IMG/VR virus record: IMGVR_UViG_3300036791_000851
Span: 1-64,000 of that record
Reading direction: 5' to 3' (one strand)
Length of the DNA stretch: 64,000 bases
Source: a virus
Part shown: piece after piece, positions 34,979 to 42,827 of the stretch
Layout: every line of letters starts with the position of its first letter
Numbering within the stretch: position 1 is the stretch's first letter
Position numbers and translations under genes: made by a program
The notes under the pieces: model-generated
What the model saw: the letters and a program-made list of their open reading frames with translations, nothing else
What the model was told of the DNA's origin: nothing
Database searches by the model: none

Positions 34979-36528
34979 GAATCGCAATCTCAGCAGGCCA
35001 TGGTTCCAAAATTGCAGGTGCCGCAGGTCCTGAACCATGGGGCCTCATAGAGTACGATGAGAACGTCCGGGTCATGAACCGGACCGCTGAGTATCTGCGC
35101 GCTGCCGGCGTCCCGACTGAAACGTACACGGACACGATTTCTACGGATCAAGATTCCAACCTCAAGCTGCTGACCGATTGGCACAACAATGTCGCGTTCG
35201 AGGGTGTCGGCGGCGACGATAGGTTGGACGTCTCGATTCACTTCAACCATGATGGCGATACCACGGGCGGGCGCGGCACTGAATGCTGGTATTGCTCTCA
35301 GAGCACATTGGCTGCGGCGGTGTCGGAGGCGATTGCAGATGCCGGCCATCTGCAAGACCGGGGCGCAAAAAAATCGACCGGATATTATTTTCTCAATCAT
35401 ACCTATGCCGCGAGCCTGATTGTGGAATGTTGTTTCGTGAATGCCAAATTGGACTGCGATCTGTTCCGCCAAAACTTCGATGCCATTTGTGGGGCCCTTG
35501 CCGCAGTGCTATCTGGCGAGCCCATCGAACTTCCCCCGATGCCTCCCATCGACGTCGAGCACCCAATTCTGGAGGAAGGCGACAAGGGGCCAGCCGTGGC
35601 TGAGGTGCAGCGCATCCTCGGGCTGGTGCCGCCCGATGGCGATTTCGGACCCGCAACAACGGCCTGGGTCAGATCATTCCAAGCGGCAGCTGGGCTCTCC
35701 GATGTTGATATTGACGGTGTGGTCGGCCCGGCTACGTGGAACGCGCTTACCGATCTCGACGCCAAGATGCGACGAGGCAATGACGGCATCAGCGACCAGC
35801 TTGCCCAGCAGATTGACCAGCTGTGCGCCGCTTCGCCGCTGAATGACTACTCGTGGATAGATCGAGGCACCTTGCCTGCTGGTATCTACGCCGGCCTAGC
35901 GAAGACGTATGCAATGGTGCTGCAGAATGAAGAGCCGGCGATCGCCAACGCTGTTATGGTCATGGAGCGTGCGAGCAAGGGCGACGAAGAGCACGATGCG
36001 CTCGCCTTGTACGAGGACGCATTCGAGGAGATGGATATCGATGTCCAGGAGGGCGGCATCGAGACGTTGCGGGCGCTGTTCATCATGATGATCGGATTAG
36101 CAGCACGCGAGTCGTCTGGTGACCACTGGTGCGGCCGAGACACCTCGGCCTCAAACGTCGAAAGCACGACAGCTGAAGCCGGTTTCGTGCAGACGAGCTA
36201 TAATATCTCCAGCTTTTCCTCGACCATCCCGCCGTTGCTCAAAGTCTATTGGGATGATCCCAACGGCTTTCTCCCGACCTTCGATCGCGGTTGCCCTTCG
36301 CCGTCAGCGGACGATCTCAGCAGCTACGGACGGGGAGACGGCGCGCGCTACCAATTCCTAGCGCGCTTCAGCCCTGCCATGCATGCCCTGATCAGCGGGG
36401 TTGGCATGCGGCTGGGATGCAAACACTGGGGGCCTATTCAAAGGGGGGAAGTGGACCTTGTTCCAGAGGTGGAGCAGCTTCTCCTGGCGGTCGAGCAGCT
36501 GGTGGACGATCAGAAGGCCGGGGCCTAG
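34975..36528 (+). CDS. Three-domain endolysin: Amidase_3, peptidoglycan-binding, lysozyme-like C-domain
   Basis: It encodes 517 residues and has no signal peptide. Domain 1 (1-185) is a zinc N-acetylmuramoyl-L-alanine amidase: SAGHG with His9, Glu26/Glu29, SIHFN with His89 and catalytic-type Glu151 in IVECCFV. Domain 2 (about 195-260) is a peptidoglycan-binding repeat (GDKGPAVAEVQRILGL, DGDFGPAT, DGVVGPATWNAL). The C-terminal 220 residues (IGLAARESSGDHWCGRD, AEAGFVQTSYNI, CKHWGPIQ) look like a lysozyme/transglycosylase-type domain with Glu in ARESSG. It would cut both the amide bond and possibly the glycan. Release by the upstream holin is expected. Confidence 0.85.
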   Translation: MRIAISAGHGSKIAGAAGPEPWGLIEYDENVRVMNRTAEYLRAAGVPTETYTDTISTDQDSNLKLLTDWHNNVAFEGVGGDDRLDVSIHFNHDGDTTGGRGTECWYCSQSTLAAAVSEAIADAGHLQDRGAKKSTGYYFLNHTYAASLIVECCFVNAKLDCDLFRQNFDAICGALAAVLSGEPIELPPMPPIDVEHPILEEGDKGPAVAEVQRILGLVPPDGDFGPATTAWVRSFQAAAGLSDVDIDGVVGPATWNALTDLDAKMRRGNDGISDQLAQQIDQLCAASPLNDYSWIDRGTLPAGIYAGLAKTYAMVLQNEEPAIANAVMVMERASKGDEEHDALALYEDAFEEMDIDVQEGGIETLRALFIMMIGLAARESSGDHWCGRDTSASNVESTTAEAGFVQTSYNISSFSSTIPPLLKVYWDDPNGFLPTFDRGCPSPSADDLSSYGRGDGARYQFLARFSPAMHALISGVGMRLGCKHWGPIQRGEVDLVPEVEQLLLAVEQLVDDQKAGA

Positions 36529-36892
36529 TCGGTGCGACCATCCACCCTGGTGGCCGAGGGATAGTCTTCTTCTGCGGCCGCCAGAGATGCAGACAATACG
36601 GATGCACGTTGACGTGCTCAGTCGGCGGGACATGGAGCTGCATCACTGTCTCGTCATCTTTGAAGAACAGACGTTTGATGTGCTCCATCTCCGGCCAGTT
36701 TGGACAGCGGTTTGCACGGGATACCGAGACGTGATCCCAGCCGCCCCCATCCGATGCGACGACCGTAAGCAGCCCTTTGTCAATCGATGAGGGCACGTTG
36801 AACACGCCGCAGCCATAGTCGCCTGGATGACCGTAAACACGGTGAGCGGCATCGCGGTCGCGATATAGATCAAGCAGGTTCAGGTTTCTCAT
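36434..36892 (-). CDS. DUF7694-like small phage protein
   Basis: It encodes 152 residues. The core reads DHVSVSRANRCPNWPEMEHIK, RLFFKDDETVMQLH, VPPTEHVNVHPYCLHLWRP and ends in a Pro-rich tail. This is the pattern of a common phage early protein of unknown function (DUF7694-like). It is convergent with the endolysin and overlaps its last 95 bases; the overlap covers only the Pro/Arg-rich tail. The start ATG at 36892 overlaps the stop of the upstream small membrane gene. Confidence 0.7.
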   Translation of the reverse strand: MRNLNLLDLYRDRDAAHRVYGHPGDYGCGVFNVPSSIDKGLLTVVASDGGGWDHVSVSRANRCPNWPEMEHIKRLFFKDDETVMQLHVPPTEHVNVHPYCLHLWRPQKKTIPRPPGWMVAPTRPRPSDRPPAARPPGEAAPPLEQGPLPPFE

Positions 36893-36981
36893 AGAAATAT
36901 GATTACAAGCATTGCGAACGTGGTTGCGATCACTAGCGCGAGCCCGACTACGCCGGCCATGTCATCCCGATCGGCGAACAT
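36889..36981 (-). CDS. Tiny membrane protein, 30 residues
   Basis: The frame runs from ATG at 36981 to TGA at 36889-36891. The product has an acidic N-terminus (MFADRDDMAG) and one hydrophobic segment to the end (VVGLALVIATTFAMLVIIFL). It is coupled to the next gene by an ATGA overlap and overlaps the preceding gene's 3' end by 20 bases. The start/stop arrangement is the main support. Confidence 0.5.
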   Translation of the reverse strand: MFADRDDMAGVVGLALVIATTFAMLVIIFL

Positions 36982-37414
36982 CTAGCATCTCCTCAACCTC
37001 GCGTGTCAGATCGTTGCGATTCATCCCAGGCAGAATATCAGCGCAGATAACGTCTTTGATTCTCTCCGTCAGAAGGCGGAGTTGCTCACCGTCGATTCGC
37101 GTTATCGATCTAACGGCTGGCTCCATCTGTTTCGTCTCCGGATTACGAACCGCCTTGGTGAAATTAACGCGCTTCTTCAAGGCTATCATCGCACGGTGAT
37201 GATCAATCCAGTAATCGGTGTTCTGCCAGGTCTTGTAGACGAGGCCCCACAAGAACCGCTGCGCCTCAAGGGTTTTCGGCTGGTAGCCTTTGAAGAACAC
37301 CTCGCCCAGACTGAACAAGCGGAGGTCCTCTTCAGCCATCTCGTTGTCGGCGAACAATCCCAACTCGCCCTTGTAGAGCGATCGACGTTTTGTCAGGAAG
37401 GTTTCGATAGCCAT
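36962..37414 (-). CDS. DUF1367-like phage recombination-region protein
   Basis: It encodes 150 residues. FSLGEVFFKGYQPKTLEAQRF, LWGLVYKTWQNTDYW, LKKRVNFTKAVRN, RSITRIDGEQLRLLTERI and CADILPGM follow the layout of the DUF1367/Nin-region type of early phage proteins. Those genes usually sit beside recombination functions, as here next to ERF. The activity is unknown. Start ATG 37414, three bases after the ERF stop. Confidence 0.55.
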   Translation of the reverse strand: MAIETFLTKRRSLYKGELGLFADNEMAEEDLRLFSLGEVFFKGYQPKTLEAQRFLWGLVYKTWQNTDYWIDHHRAMIALKKRVNFTKAVRNPETKQMEPAVRSITRIDGEQLRLLTERIKDVICADILPGMNRNDLTREVEEMLDVRRSG

Positions 37415-37417
37415 GAG

Positions 37418-38515
37418 TCATGCTGCCTCCGGCTCTGGCGCTGGTGGGTTTAGCCGGCGTTCAGCACGGGCAAATTCATCCAGCAACATGCTCCAGTCGA
37501 CGGGATCAAACTGCTTTTCAAGTGGCGCAACCATTTCGTTCCAGAACGCCTCGGCCGCGTCGTACGTGCTCATGGCCTGCAGCTGGGCGGCGATCCAGTT
37601 CATACTGTCCTGCGGGTCCACCTTCGGATCGGGCATGCCGTCAGGCGTGGTCTTGACTAGGTCTGACAGCCGGCGTTCAACCGCGACCCTGATCCTGTCG
37701 TATAGCTCTGAGCGTGTGTCGCTCATTTTCTGCAGGATGGAATCATTGAGCTTATCCCATTGCTCGATCTCTTCTTGCGATTGGGCAGTTCCGATCGCTC
37801 GGATATAGGCAGACGCATAGTCGTCGGCGTCATGTCCGGGGCCCAGCATCAACTTGTGCGGCTCCTTGGGCTGAGAGGTGGCCATTTTCCCCAGGGCCGC
37901 CGTGGGTTGGGTTGGCTGTGCCGGTTGTTGTGGCCCCGGCACGGGACCGCGCGTTTTACGTTGATTCGCGTCCTCGTCCTCATCCACATCGGGGAAGTCG
38001 CCTGCCGGAATCTGAAACAGGCTGGAGACAAAATACTTCCTCGCGGCCGTGTGACATTTGTTGATGGCTTTGTCGTCGATGTTCCCCTTGCTGTCACGCG
38101 CCATCGCCATGCCTGTGCCCCGCATCGGAGGCCAGATTTCGCCGCTCTCGTGAATGAGGTGAAATTCGTAGACCACACCAACGCGGTTATTCTCGATCTG
38201 CTTGATTTCAATCTCGTTCTGAATAATTGCCAACCCGGCTTGTCCCATCAACGGCGTCACCGCATTCAAAACGTCTTCCATCAGAACGTAGTGGTAGTTG
38301 TGGAATTTGTTTAAGCCGCGCTTGGGAATCGTGCCGACTTGTTTCATCACGCTGGCAACTGCCTTGGCGAGGTTGCCGACAGGGCCAATTTGGAAGAGCG
38401 TCGGCCGTCCGTTTTCCCTGATCGGCACAGCTGCGCTGGGAAGACCAGGAGGGCCTCCGGAACCGGGCGGTCCCGGCACCATGGGCAAGCGGCGGGGCTT
38501 GATATCGTCATTCAT
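37418..38515 (-). CDS. erf: ERF family single-strand annealing protein
   Basis: It encodes 365 residues. After a Pro/Gly-rich leader, residues about 47-165 carry the ERF core: NLAKAVASVMKQVGTIPKRG, LNKFHNYHYVLMEDVLNAV, TPLMGQAGLAIIQNE and GNIDDKAINKCHTAARKYF. ERF proteins anneal single strands and drive recombination or circularisation of phage DNA. The C-terminal half is a linker plus helices, probably for oligomerisation or partner binding. It overlaps the next upstream gene by eight bases, in an operon running leftward. Confidence 0.85.
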   Translation of the reverse strand: MNDDIKPRRLPMVPGPPGSGGPPGLPSAAVPIRENGRPTLFQIGPVGNLAKAVASVMKQVGTIPKRGLNKFHNYHYVLMEDVLNAVTPLMGQAGLAIIQNEIEIKQIENNRVGVVYEFHLIHESGEIWPPMRGTGMAMARDSKGNIDDKAINKCHTAARKYFVSSLFQIPAGDFPDVDEDEDANQRKTRGPVPGPQQPAQPTQPTAALGKMATSQPKEPHKLMLGPGHDADDYASAYIRAIGTAQSQEEIEQWDKLNDSILQKMSDTRSELYDRIRVAVERRLSDLVKTTPDGMPDPKVDPQDSMNWIAAQLQAMSTYDAAEAFWNEMVAPLEKQFDPVDWSMLLDEFARAERRLNPPAPEPEAA

Positions 38516-38894
38516 TGGTCGTGTTTCCTTTTTTGTCGGCTTTCCATTCCGCGATCACTTTGTCTATGTGTGACTTCCACGCATTTGCAGATTGGTAATT
38601 TTCCAGGGTTACGTTTTCCAACGGCACAATAAATTCTTGCTGGTAGTTGATATCGCTGATTTCCAATCCATTTTCTCGCAATTCCCAATTTGCATCGTTG
38701 ATATAACTTTCGATGGCCTCCTTCACGATTTTGCGAACGACCTCTTCAAAGCCTTCGTTATCGATTTCAATCTCGATGCTATAGTTGGTTTTCTCAACCG
38801 TGACTTTTTCCCACAGACGTTCAACCCAATCGCCCAATCCCCAATCCGAGACATCGATCGTGAACCGCGTCCTTGATGTTATTTCTTTGCTCAT
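38508..38894 (-). CDS. Acidic hypothetical protein beside ERF
   Basis: It encodes 128 residues from ATG at 38894; a longer frame upstream lies over the neighbouring gene. The sequence is acidic with alternating strands and helices (TRFTIDVSDWGLGDWVERLW, EGFEEVVRKIVKEAIESYI). It is noticeably AT-richer than its neighbours. No family is recognised; an ERF-associated role is possible from position only. Confidence 0.5.
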   Translation of the reverse strand: MSKEITSRTRFTIDVSDWGLGDWVERLWEKVTVEKTNYSIEIEIDNEGFEEVVRKIVKEAIESYINDANWELRENGLEISDINYQQEFIVPLENVTLENYQSANAWKSHIDKVIAEWKADKKGNTTNE

Positions 38895-39832
38895 ACAGCC
38901 TGGCTCTCCTCCAGCACCTTGGCACCCGGCACTGTAATGCCGGCACGGACTGCCCGATTGGCCAGGTCTTGCACGGTTGCTTTCACATCGGGGCTCTCGG
39001 CGAAGTACGCGAGGCACTTGTCGTAGTCATAGATTTCAGCGCGCTTGAGCGACTTGAGGCTCATCGCACGACCGCGGGTGCCCGCTCGGGGCCGTTTCAT
39101 TTCGATCGGAGCACCCGCGGCCGCGGCCGCCTCGGCCTCTTTTTTGCGCTCGTCATCGAGTCGCTTAAGCCAAGGCGTAAGCAGCTTGTATTTGAGATTG
39201 CGATAGGTCTCTGTTTTCAGAAGCCATGGTGCCCACTTCTTCTGGATGAGCTTGGCAGCTTCATCGTGCGGTTTTTTCTCATGTGCGCGAGTACCGTCCG
39301 CGATCTTATTGAGCTGCTGCAAGGCGTCGGCAAGATTCGCGATCCGATCAGCTTCGTCCTGATCCGCAATCGGCGGTCCCTCAATACGTCTTTCAGCCTC
39401 GCGTGCGAGGTTATTAATCTGGTCATGCAGCTGTTCGAGCAGCTCGGTATCATCCGGCTGAATGTACTCTATCTTTTCCCAATCGATGTCGGGTGGTCTG
39501 TTGTGCCCCATCGGTACCAGCTCATGCTCGTCTGGCCACAGCGCGCCCTTCTCGGCTACGTCGTTGAAAGCCTCGAAGGTGACAGGGTTGTTGTGGACAT
39601 GGTTCCACATTCTCGTTGCCCTGATCGAGTCACCACTGATGTCCTCATCGCCAATGCGGCAGCGCATCTCACCGGTATCGGCATCAGGATAATATGCGAC
39701 AGGTGTGAATGTTTTACGCCCACCATAGACCGCCTTGTAGGACTGACGGTAAAATCCCCAGCGTGGCGAATCCGGGTTCGCCTCCACCGGCTTGCCGGCA
39801 AGCTTGTCCATCCACCAAGACCAATCATCCAT
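38891..39832 (-). CDS. Conserved early phage protein, 313 residues
   Basis: The N-terminal 110 residues (RWGFYRQSYKAVYGGRKTFTP, RIGDEDISGDSIRATRMWNHVH, GHNRPPDI) match an opening common in alphaproteobacterial phages. The remainder is a long charged helical region (LLEQLHDQINNLAREAERRI, ALQQLNKIADGTRAHEKKPHDE). Such proteins lie next to single-strand annealing genes. An accessory recombination or DNA-binding role is plausible but unproven. The stop overlaps the downstream start by four bases. Confidence 0.6.
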   Translation of the reverse strand: MDDWSWWMDKLAGKPVEANPDSPRWGFYRQSYKAVYGGRKTFTPVAYYPDADTGEMRCRIGDEDISGDSIRATRMWNHVHNNPVTFEAFNDVAEKGALWPDEHELVPMGHNRPPDIDWEKIEYIQPDDTELLEQLHDQINNLAREAERRIEGPPIADQDEADRIANLADALQQLNKIADGTRAHEKKPHDEAAKLIQKKWAPWLLKTETYRNLKYKLLTPWLKRLDDERKKEAEAAAAAGAPIEMKRPRAGTRGRAMSLKSLKRAEIYDYDKCLAYFAESPDVKATVQDLANRAVRAGITVPGAKVLEESQAV

Positions 39833-39983
39833 TGGTTTGCTCGTCTTTCTTTTCGGGCTCTGGTGCCGCTCTTTCTGGGTGTGCCTTACGTAGTGCGTCC
39901 AGCATGTCGCCCTTGTCGACCGGCCGGCCGTCGGCGAGATCGAGCTTTTCGTTTTTGCCGGAATACCCCTTTTTTGCGGTCAT
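39825..39983 (-). CDS. Small charged protein, 52 residues
   Basis: The frame runs from ATG at 39983 to TGA at 39825-39827 and fills the gap between two larger genes. It reads MTAKKGYSGKNEKLDLADG, then a Lys/Asp/Glu-rich end. It overlaps the next gene by eight bases and the preceding gene's 3' tail by 98 bases in another frame. No function is recognised. Confidence 0.45.
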   Translation of the reverse strand: MTAKKGYSGKNEKLDLADGRPVDKGDMLDALRKAHPERAAPEPEKKDEQTNG

Positions 39984-40371
39984 GTTTGCGCACCTTCTTT
40001 TTGGTGTACGCTACAAGCTCCTTCATCAGTTCAACCTGGGCATGCCCGACCTCGCTCACGACCACACCGTGACGAACGGTGCTGTTGCGGATGATTTCGA
40101 GATCGCGGGCGTTCTGGTGCTTGAGATCACCTATAAATTCGCGAATCCGACTGACATGCCCGCAGCAGCTTTGCGTCCAGTCACGCATTTCCGTTAGCAG
40201 CAGATTCATATGCTTGAGCTGTGAGCGGATATCCATCAGCACTGCGACGGTGGCTTCTGCGGCGCTCGGCTCTGAGCAGATTTCCCACTGAGCATCACGG
40301 AAGCGCTGCTGAAGCCCTTCGAGCCTTTTCTCTTCTCTTTCCATCTGCTCTGCGGTAACCATTTTTCTCAT
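39886..40371 (-). CDS. Helical phage protein with basic tail
   Basis: It encodes 161 residues from ATG 40371, overlapping the preceding stop. It is helical (QMEREEKRLEGLQQRFRDAQ, MDIRSQLKHMNLLLTEMRDW) and its last 40 residues are highly basic (KKVRKHDRKKG, RQKRKARSRRRPAGRQ). A nucleic-acid-associated role is possible. The tail overlaps the small charged gene. Confidence 0.45.
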   Translation of the reverse strand: MRKMVTAEQMEREEKRLEGLQQRFRDAQWEICSEPSAAEATVAVLMDIRSQLKHMNLLLTEMRDWTQSCCGHVSRIREFIGDLKHQNARDLEIIRNSTVRHGVVVSEVGHAQVELMKELVAYTKKKVRKHDRKKGVFRQKRKARSRRRPAGRQGRHAGRTT

Positions 40372-40772
40372 CGCTTCGCTACCGTCCCATCCATCTTGCG
40401 TCTGCGCGTCTTGTCGAAACCGCGCGAGCGCAGCTTGCGCTTGTGTTGTTTGATGCCTTCGACAACAGCGACTGCTGCCGGAAGTTTTAACCATTCGCTC
40501 AACAGCTTGCCCCCACGGATGCGCCGTCCCTTGGCGACGATCTTGACGTCTCGCTTGGTCTTGGCCCGGTGCTCCGCGATCAGCCGCGGTGTCAAATTCC
40601 AGAACTTGTTCCGATCGGGATGGCCCGTCTCATGCAGGATGTTATGGTCGATGTGATAGAGGCTGATGATGTGGTCCTCAGCCATCTTGGTGGCATGGAT
40701 GTAAGGAATATCATCAAGGGCCAGCAATGCTGACGCATATTTTGTTTTCCAGCTGATGTGCTTGCGCCGCAT
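40368..40772 (-). CDS. HNH-like early phage protein
   Basis: It encodes 134 residues from ATG 40772. MRRKHISWKTKYASALLAL leads to a compact core: ISLYHIDHNILHETGHPDRN, FWNLTPRLIAEHRAKTKRD, IVAKGRRIRGG. The D-H...N-L-T-P...H-R-x-K spacing resembles a beta-beta-alpha-metal (HNH) nuclease site and is common in phages of this kind. Cleavage activity is inferred. It is divergent from the RHH gene at 40800, with only 27 bases between starts. Confidence 0.6.
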   Translation of the reverse strand: MRRKHISWKTKYASALLALDDIPYIHATKMAEDHIISLYHIDHNILHETGHPDRNKFWNLTPRLIAEHRAKTKRDVKIVAKGRRIRGGKLLSEWLKLPAAVAVVEGIKQHKRKLRSRGFDKTRRRKMDGTVAKR

Positions 40773-40780
40773 GATTCTCC

Positions 40781-40795
40781 TTGCTATACAAGCAA
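40781..40795. promoter_or_regulatory. Palindrome in the 27-bp divergent gap
   Basis: TTGCT and AGCAA form a perfect inverted repeat with a 5-base spacer (ATACA) between the starts of the HNH-like gene and the ribbon-helix-helix gene. Its position fits an operator for the RHH protein. Confidence 0.35.
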
Positions 40796-40799
40796 TGCT

Positions 40800-41003
40800 A
40801 TGACCAATCAAGCAGAAAGAAACCGGGCCCAAGTTTCCTTTCGGTTACCGATGCAACTACTTAAGCGGCTGCGCCGCATGACGCAGGGTAGACGCCAATG
40901 GCCGCCATCGGGCCCGTCACAGACCGACATAATTGCCCGCGGCATCGAGCTGGCATTACTGGAGCTGGAAGAGCAGCGACATGAAGCTCGGCGCGACCGG
41001 TAA
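40800..41003 (+). CDS. Ribbon-helix-helix DNA-binding protein
   Basis: It encodes 67 residues from ATG 40800. QVSFRLPMQLLKRLRRM, then PSQTDIIARGIELALLELEE, is a strand-helix-helix layout of Arc/CopG type. It likely represses its own divergent promoter region. It overlaps the next gene by 23 bases. Confidence 0.6.
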   Translation: MTNQAERNRAQVSFRLPMQLLKRLRRMTQGRRQWPPSGPSQTDIIARGIELALLELEEQRHEARRDR

Positions 41004-41241
41004 GTTTCCTGACGATAAGATCAGTGCCGATGATGAGGGCGAGCTGACGTGCGCGATCTCGTCGTTGCCGAACGGTAATGTACGGATCGACTTCGGCAAG
41101 GATGTCAAGTGGATCGTGCTGTCGCGCGAGTTAGGATTCCAGTTTGCCAGAGAGATCATGCGGCGATGCGTCGACCAGGTCATCAGCCTCGAAAGCGGCG
41201 CGCACATATCTTCGACAAAGAAAAATGCGGACATTACGTAG
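40981..41241 (+). CDS. Hypothetical early protein, 86 residues
   Basis: From ATG 40981, inside the end of the RHH gene in another frame. The product is mixed alpha/beta: GELTCAISSLPNGNVRIDFG, KDVKWIVLSRELGFQFAREIM. It resembles short phage early proteins with a strand pair then a helix; no function is recognised. It overlaps the next gene's 5' end. Confidence 0.45.
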   Translation: MKLGATGKFPDDKISADDEGELTCAISSLPNGNVRIDFGKDVKWIVLSRELGFQFAREIMRRCVDQVISLESGAHISSTKKNADIT

Positions 41242-41756
41242 AGCCCGCCTGGGTCTCGCGCCGGCTGTTTGAGGTCGAGAGTTTTAGCGCCTTCATCTAT
41301 GACCCTGCCTGTGGCTGGGGTACTATTCTAAAAGAGGCCAAAGACGCGGGCTATCAAGTTTTTGGCACCGATGTTGTTAATCGCCGTCGTCATGGGCTTA
41401 GTAATTTCTACAAACGCGATTTCTTGACCTGGCAGGGTCGCTTGCGTGGCAGCGTCGTTTGCAATCCGCCGTTCGATCACGTGCAAGAATTTTGCGAACG
41501 TGTGCTGGAGCTGGGCGCAATGAAAGTTGCAATGATCTGCCTTGTGCGTCGGCTCAACGCAGCTCACTGGTTGCAGGATTTGCCACTGCGGCGCATCTGG
41601 TTATTGACGCCGCGGCCGTCGATGCCGCCGGGATCATGGATCGCTGCCGGCAATAAGCCAGGTGGCGGCACGCAGGATTTCTGTTGGCTAATCTTCGAGC
41701 GCAGCTATGTCGGCAAGCCCGAAATCGGCTGGCTACATCGGGAGGCGAGCAAATGA
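41166..41756 (+). CDS. DNA adenine methyltransferase-like protein
   Basis: It encodes 196 residues if the start is ATG 41166. YVEPAWVSRRLFEVESF precedes DPACGWGTI (SAM-binding motif I). The catalytic-type motif CNPPFDHVQEF follows near residue 100, and the chain ends PRPSMPPGSW and GGGTQDFCWLIFE. This is the gamma-type order of N6-adenine enzymes, but no target-recognition domain is seen. It may modify phage DNA or be a degenerate relative. The N-terminal 20 residues overlap the previous gene, so the start may lie further in. Confidence 0.7.
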   Translation: MRRPGHQPRKRRAHIFDKEKCGHYVEPAWVSRRLFEVESFSAFIYDPACGWGTILKEAKDAGYQVFGTDVVNRRRHGLSNFYKRDFLTWQGRLRGSVVCNPPFDHVQEFCERVLELGAMKVAMICLVRRLNAAHWLQDLPLRRIWLLTPRPSMPPGSWIAAGNKPGGGTQDFCWLIFERSYVGKPEIGWLHREASK

Positions 41757-42247
41757 GCGACAACATTAATATACGACTGACATGGACTGAGGTGTTGATT
41801 GCCGCGCAAGTTGGCTGCATGCGGAATGTTCAAAGCCTACGCGGCAAATGGCAACCTGGTGCGGCCCGAGGGCTCGATGATACTTGGACTGCAAACATTG
41901 AGGGCGCGGCTGGGGAAATGGCAATTGCCAAGCATCTTGGCGTCTATTGGTCCGCCACTATCGGCGATCCAATGTCTGATGATGTGGGGCCTTACCAAGC
42001 TCGCACTAACACTAGCCGGCGACTCGATGACATGATTCTGCGTCCGAAGGATCGTGACGACCGGATTTACATCTCGGTTTTAAGTTTCGTGCCTGACTTC
42101 ATTATTTGTGGGTGGATTTTGGGTGAAAACGGCAAACGCGATGAATGGAAGCGTGAGGGCTCTTTGGGCCGGCCGCCATGTTATTTTGTGCCGCGCTCGG
42201 CTCTTGAGTCCCTCGATGTCCTGCCGTTACCTGCGTCCGAACCATAA
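41753..42247 (+). CDS. Phage protein, possibly PD-(D/E)XK-like
   Basis: It encodes 164 residues from ATG 41753 behind GGGAGGCGAG, overlapping the methyltransferase stop. GAAGEMAIAKHLGVYW, DVGPYQARTNTSRRLDDM, LRPKDRDDRIYI and FIICGWILG show an E...D...Q-x-R arrangement reminiscent of a restriction-nuclease-like core found in other phages. No catalytic Lys is evident, so an active nuclease is uncertain. Pairing with the methyltransferase is suggestive only. Confidence 0.45.
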   Translation: MSDNINIRLTWTEVLIAAQVGCMRNVQSLRGKWQPGAARGLDDTWTANIEGAAGEMAIAKHLGVYWSATIGDPMSDDVGPYQARTNTSRRLDDMILRPKDRDDRIYISVLSFVPDFIICGWILGENGKRDEWKREGSLGRPPCYFVPRSALESLDVLPLPASEP

Positions 42248-42400
42248 GCCGTAGAGCATGTCGGCAGAAAGAAATCCTGCGGTGATCATGAAGGCTGCGA
42301 GCAGCGCGCTCTGCCAGCTGAAGTCGACCGAGAAGTAATAGATGAGCGCGCCAATAGTTGCGAGGATGGCGAGCCATTCCCACGCGCTCATCTTTGTCAT
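42227..42400 (-). CDS. Small membrane protein, 57 residues
   Basis: From ATG 42400, two hydrophobic segments are visible (WEWLAILATIGALIYYFSV and WQSALLAAFMITAGFLSADM). It is convergent with the gene ending at 42247 and overlaps it by 21 bases. The start overlaps the upstream stop. Confidence 0.5.
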   Translation of the reverse strand: MTKMSAWEWLAILATIGALIYYFSVDFSWQSALLAAFMITAGFLSADMLYGLWFGRR

Positions 42401-42582
42401 TTTAATCCAATTCCTTCGGCTACTACTCGCGCTACCCATGCGACACACATGGCGCTGATTAGTAGGCCGACATACAAAAACGTGAGCTTCAGCCAAACAA
42501 ATCGGTCAAATGCTCGTCTCGCCATCAACAGTGTTTTATGATGGGTGGCTTTTTTTATCGCTATCACTATGTGGTTCGTCAT
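42397..42582 (-). CDS. Small membrane protein, 61 residues
   Basis: From ATG 42582, overlapping the preceding stop; an internal ATG at 42525 is an alternative. One hydrophobic segment (LTFLYVGLLISAMCVAWVARV) follows a basic N-terminus. It is one of three coupled small genes read leftward. Confidence 0.45.
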   Translation of the reverse strand: MTNHIVIAIKKATHHKTLLMARRAFDRFVWLKLTFLYVGLLISAMCVAWVARVVAEGIGLK

Positions 42583-42764
42583 TGGACTATGAACAAGCGT
42601 TTAGGATCAATCCAGCTTTCGCTGCCGACGGGATGATCCCAAGCGACGGCAACATCGGTGTTCTCGTGCGGCCAGTCGGTGTTCAATAGACGGTGCGATG
42701 GATAGATGATTGTACCCGTACTGAGCCTGTCGGATTTAACCCGCGTCCCGATTAGCAGTCGCAT
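42579..42764 (-). CDS. Small beta-rich protein, 61 residues
   Basis: ATG 42764 follows AGGAAGGAAAA. MRLLIGTRVKSDRLSTGTIIYP, DVAVAWDHPVGS and WIDPKRLFIVQ suggest a small SH3-like beta barrel. It is the first gene after the terminator of the PEP-CTERM-like gene. Function unknown. Confidence 0.5.
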   Translation of the reverse strand: MRLLIGTRVKSDRLSTGTIIYPSHRLLNTDWPHENTDVAVAWDHPVGSESWIDPKRLFIVQ

Positions 42765-42786
42765 TTGTATTTTCCTTCCTTTCCAT

Positions 42787-42819
42787 AAAAGACCGCTGCG
42801 GCAGGATAGTCGCAGCGGT
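42787..42819 (-). terminator. Rho-independent terminator after the PEP-CTERM-like gene
   Basis: Read on the minus strand, ACCGCTGCG (42819-42811) pairs perfectly with CGCAGCGGT (42800-42792) around a ten-base loop, followed by CTTTTATGG. It begins nine bases beyond the stop at 42828. Confidence 0.75.
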
Positions 42820-42827
42820 AATTCTTG

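Noticed and set aside
38873-40072. A 399-residue open frame on the plus strand opposite the ERF-operon genes
   Set aside because: It is antisense to three coupled minus genes with recognisable families and good overlaps; its translation has no domain and no fitting ribosome-binding site.
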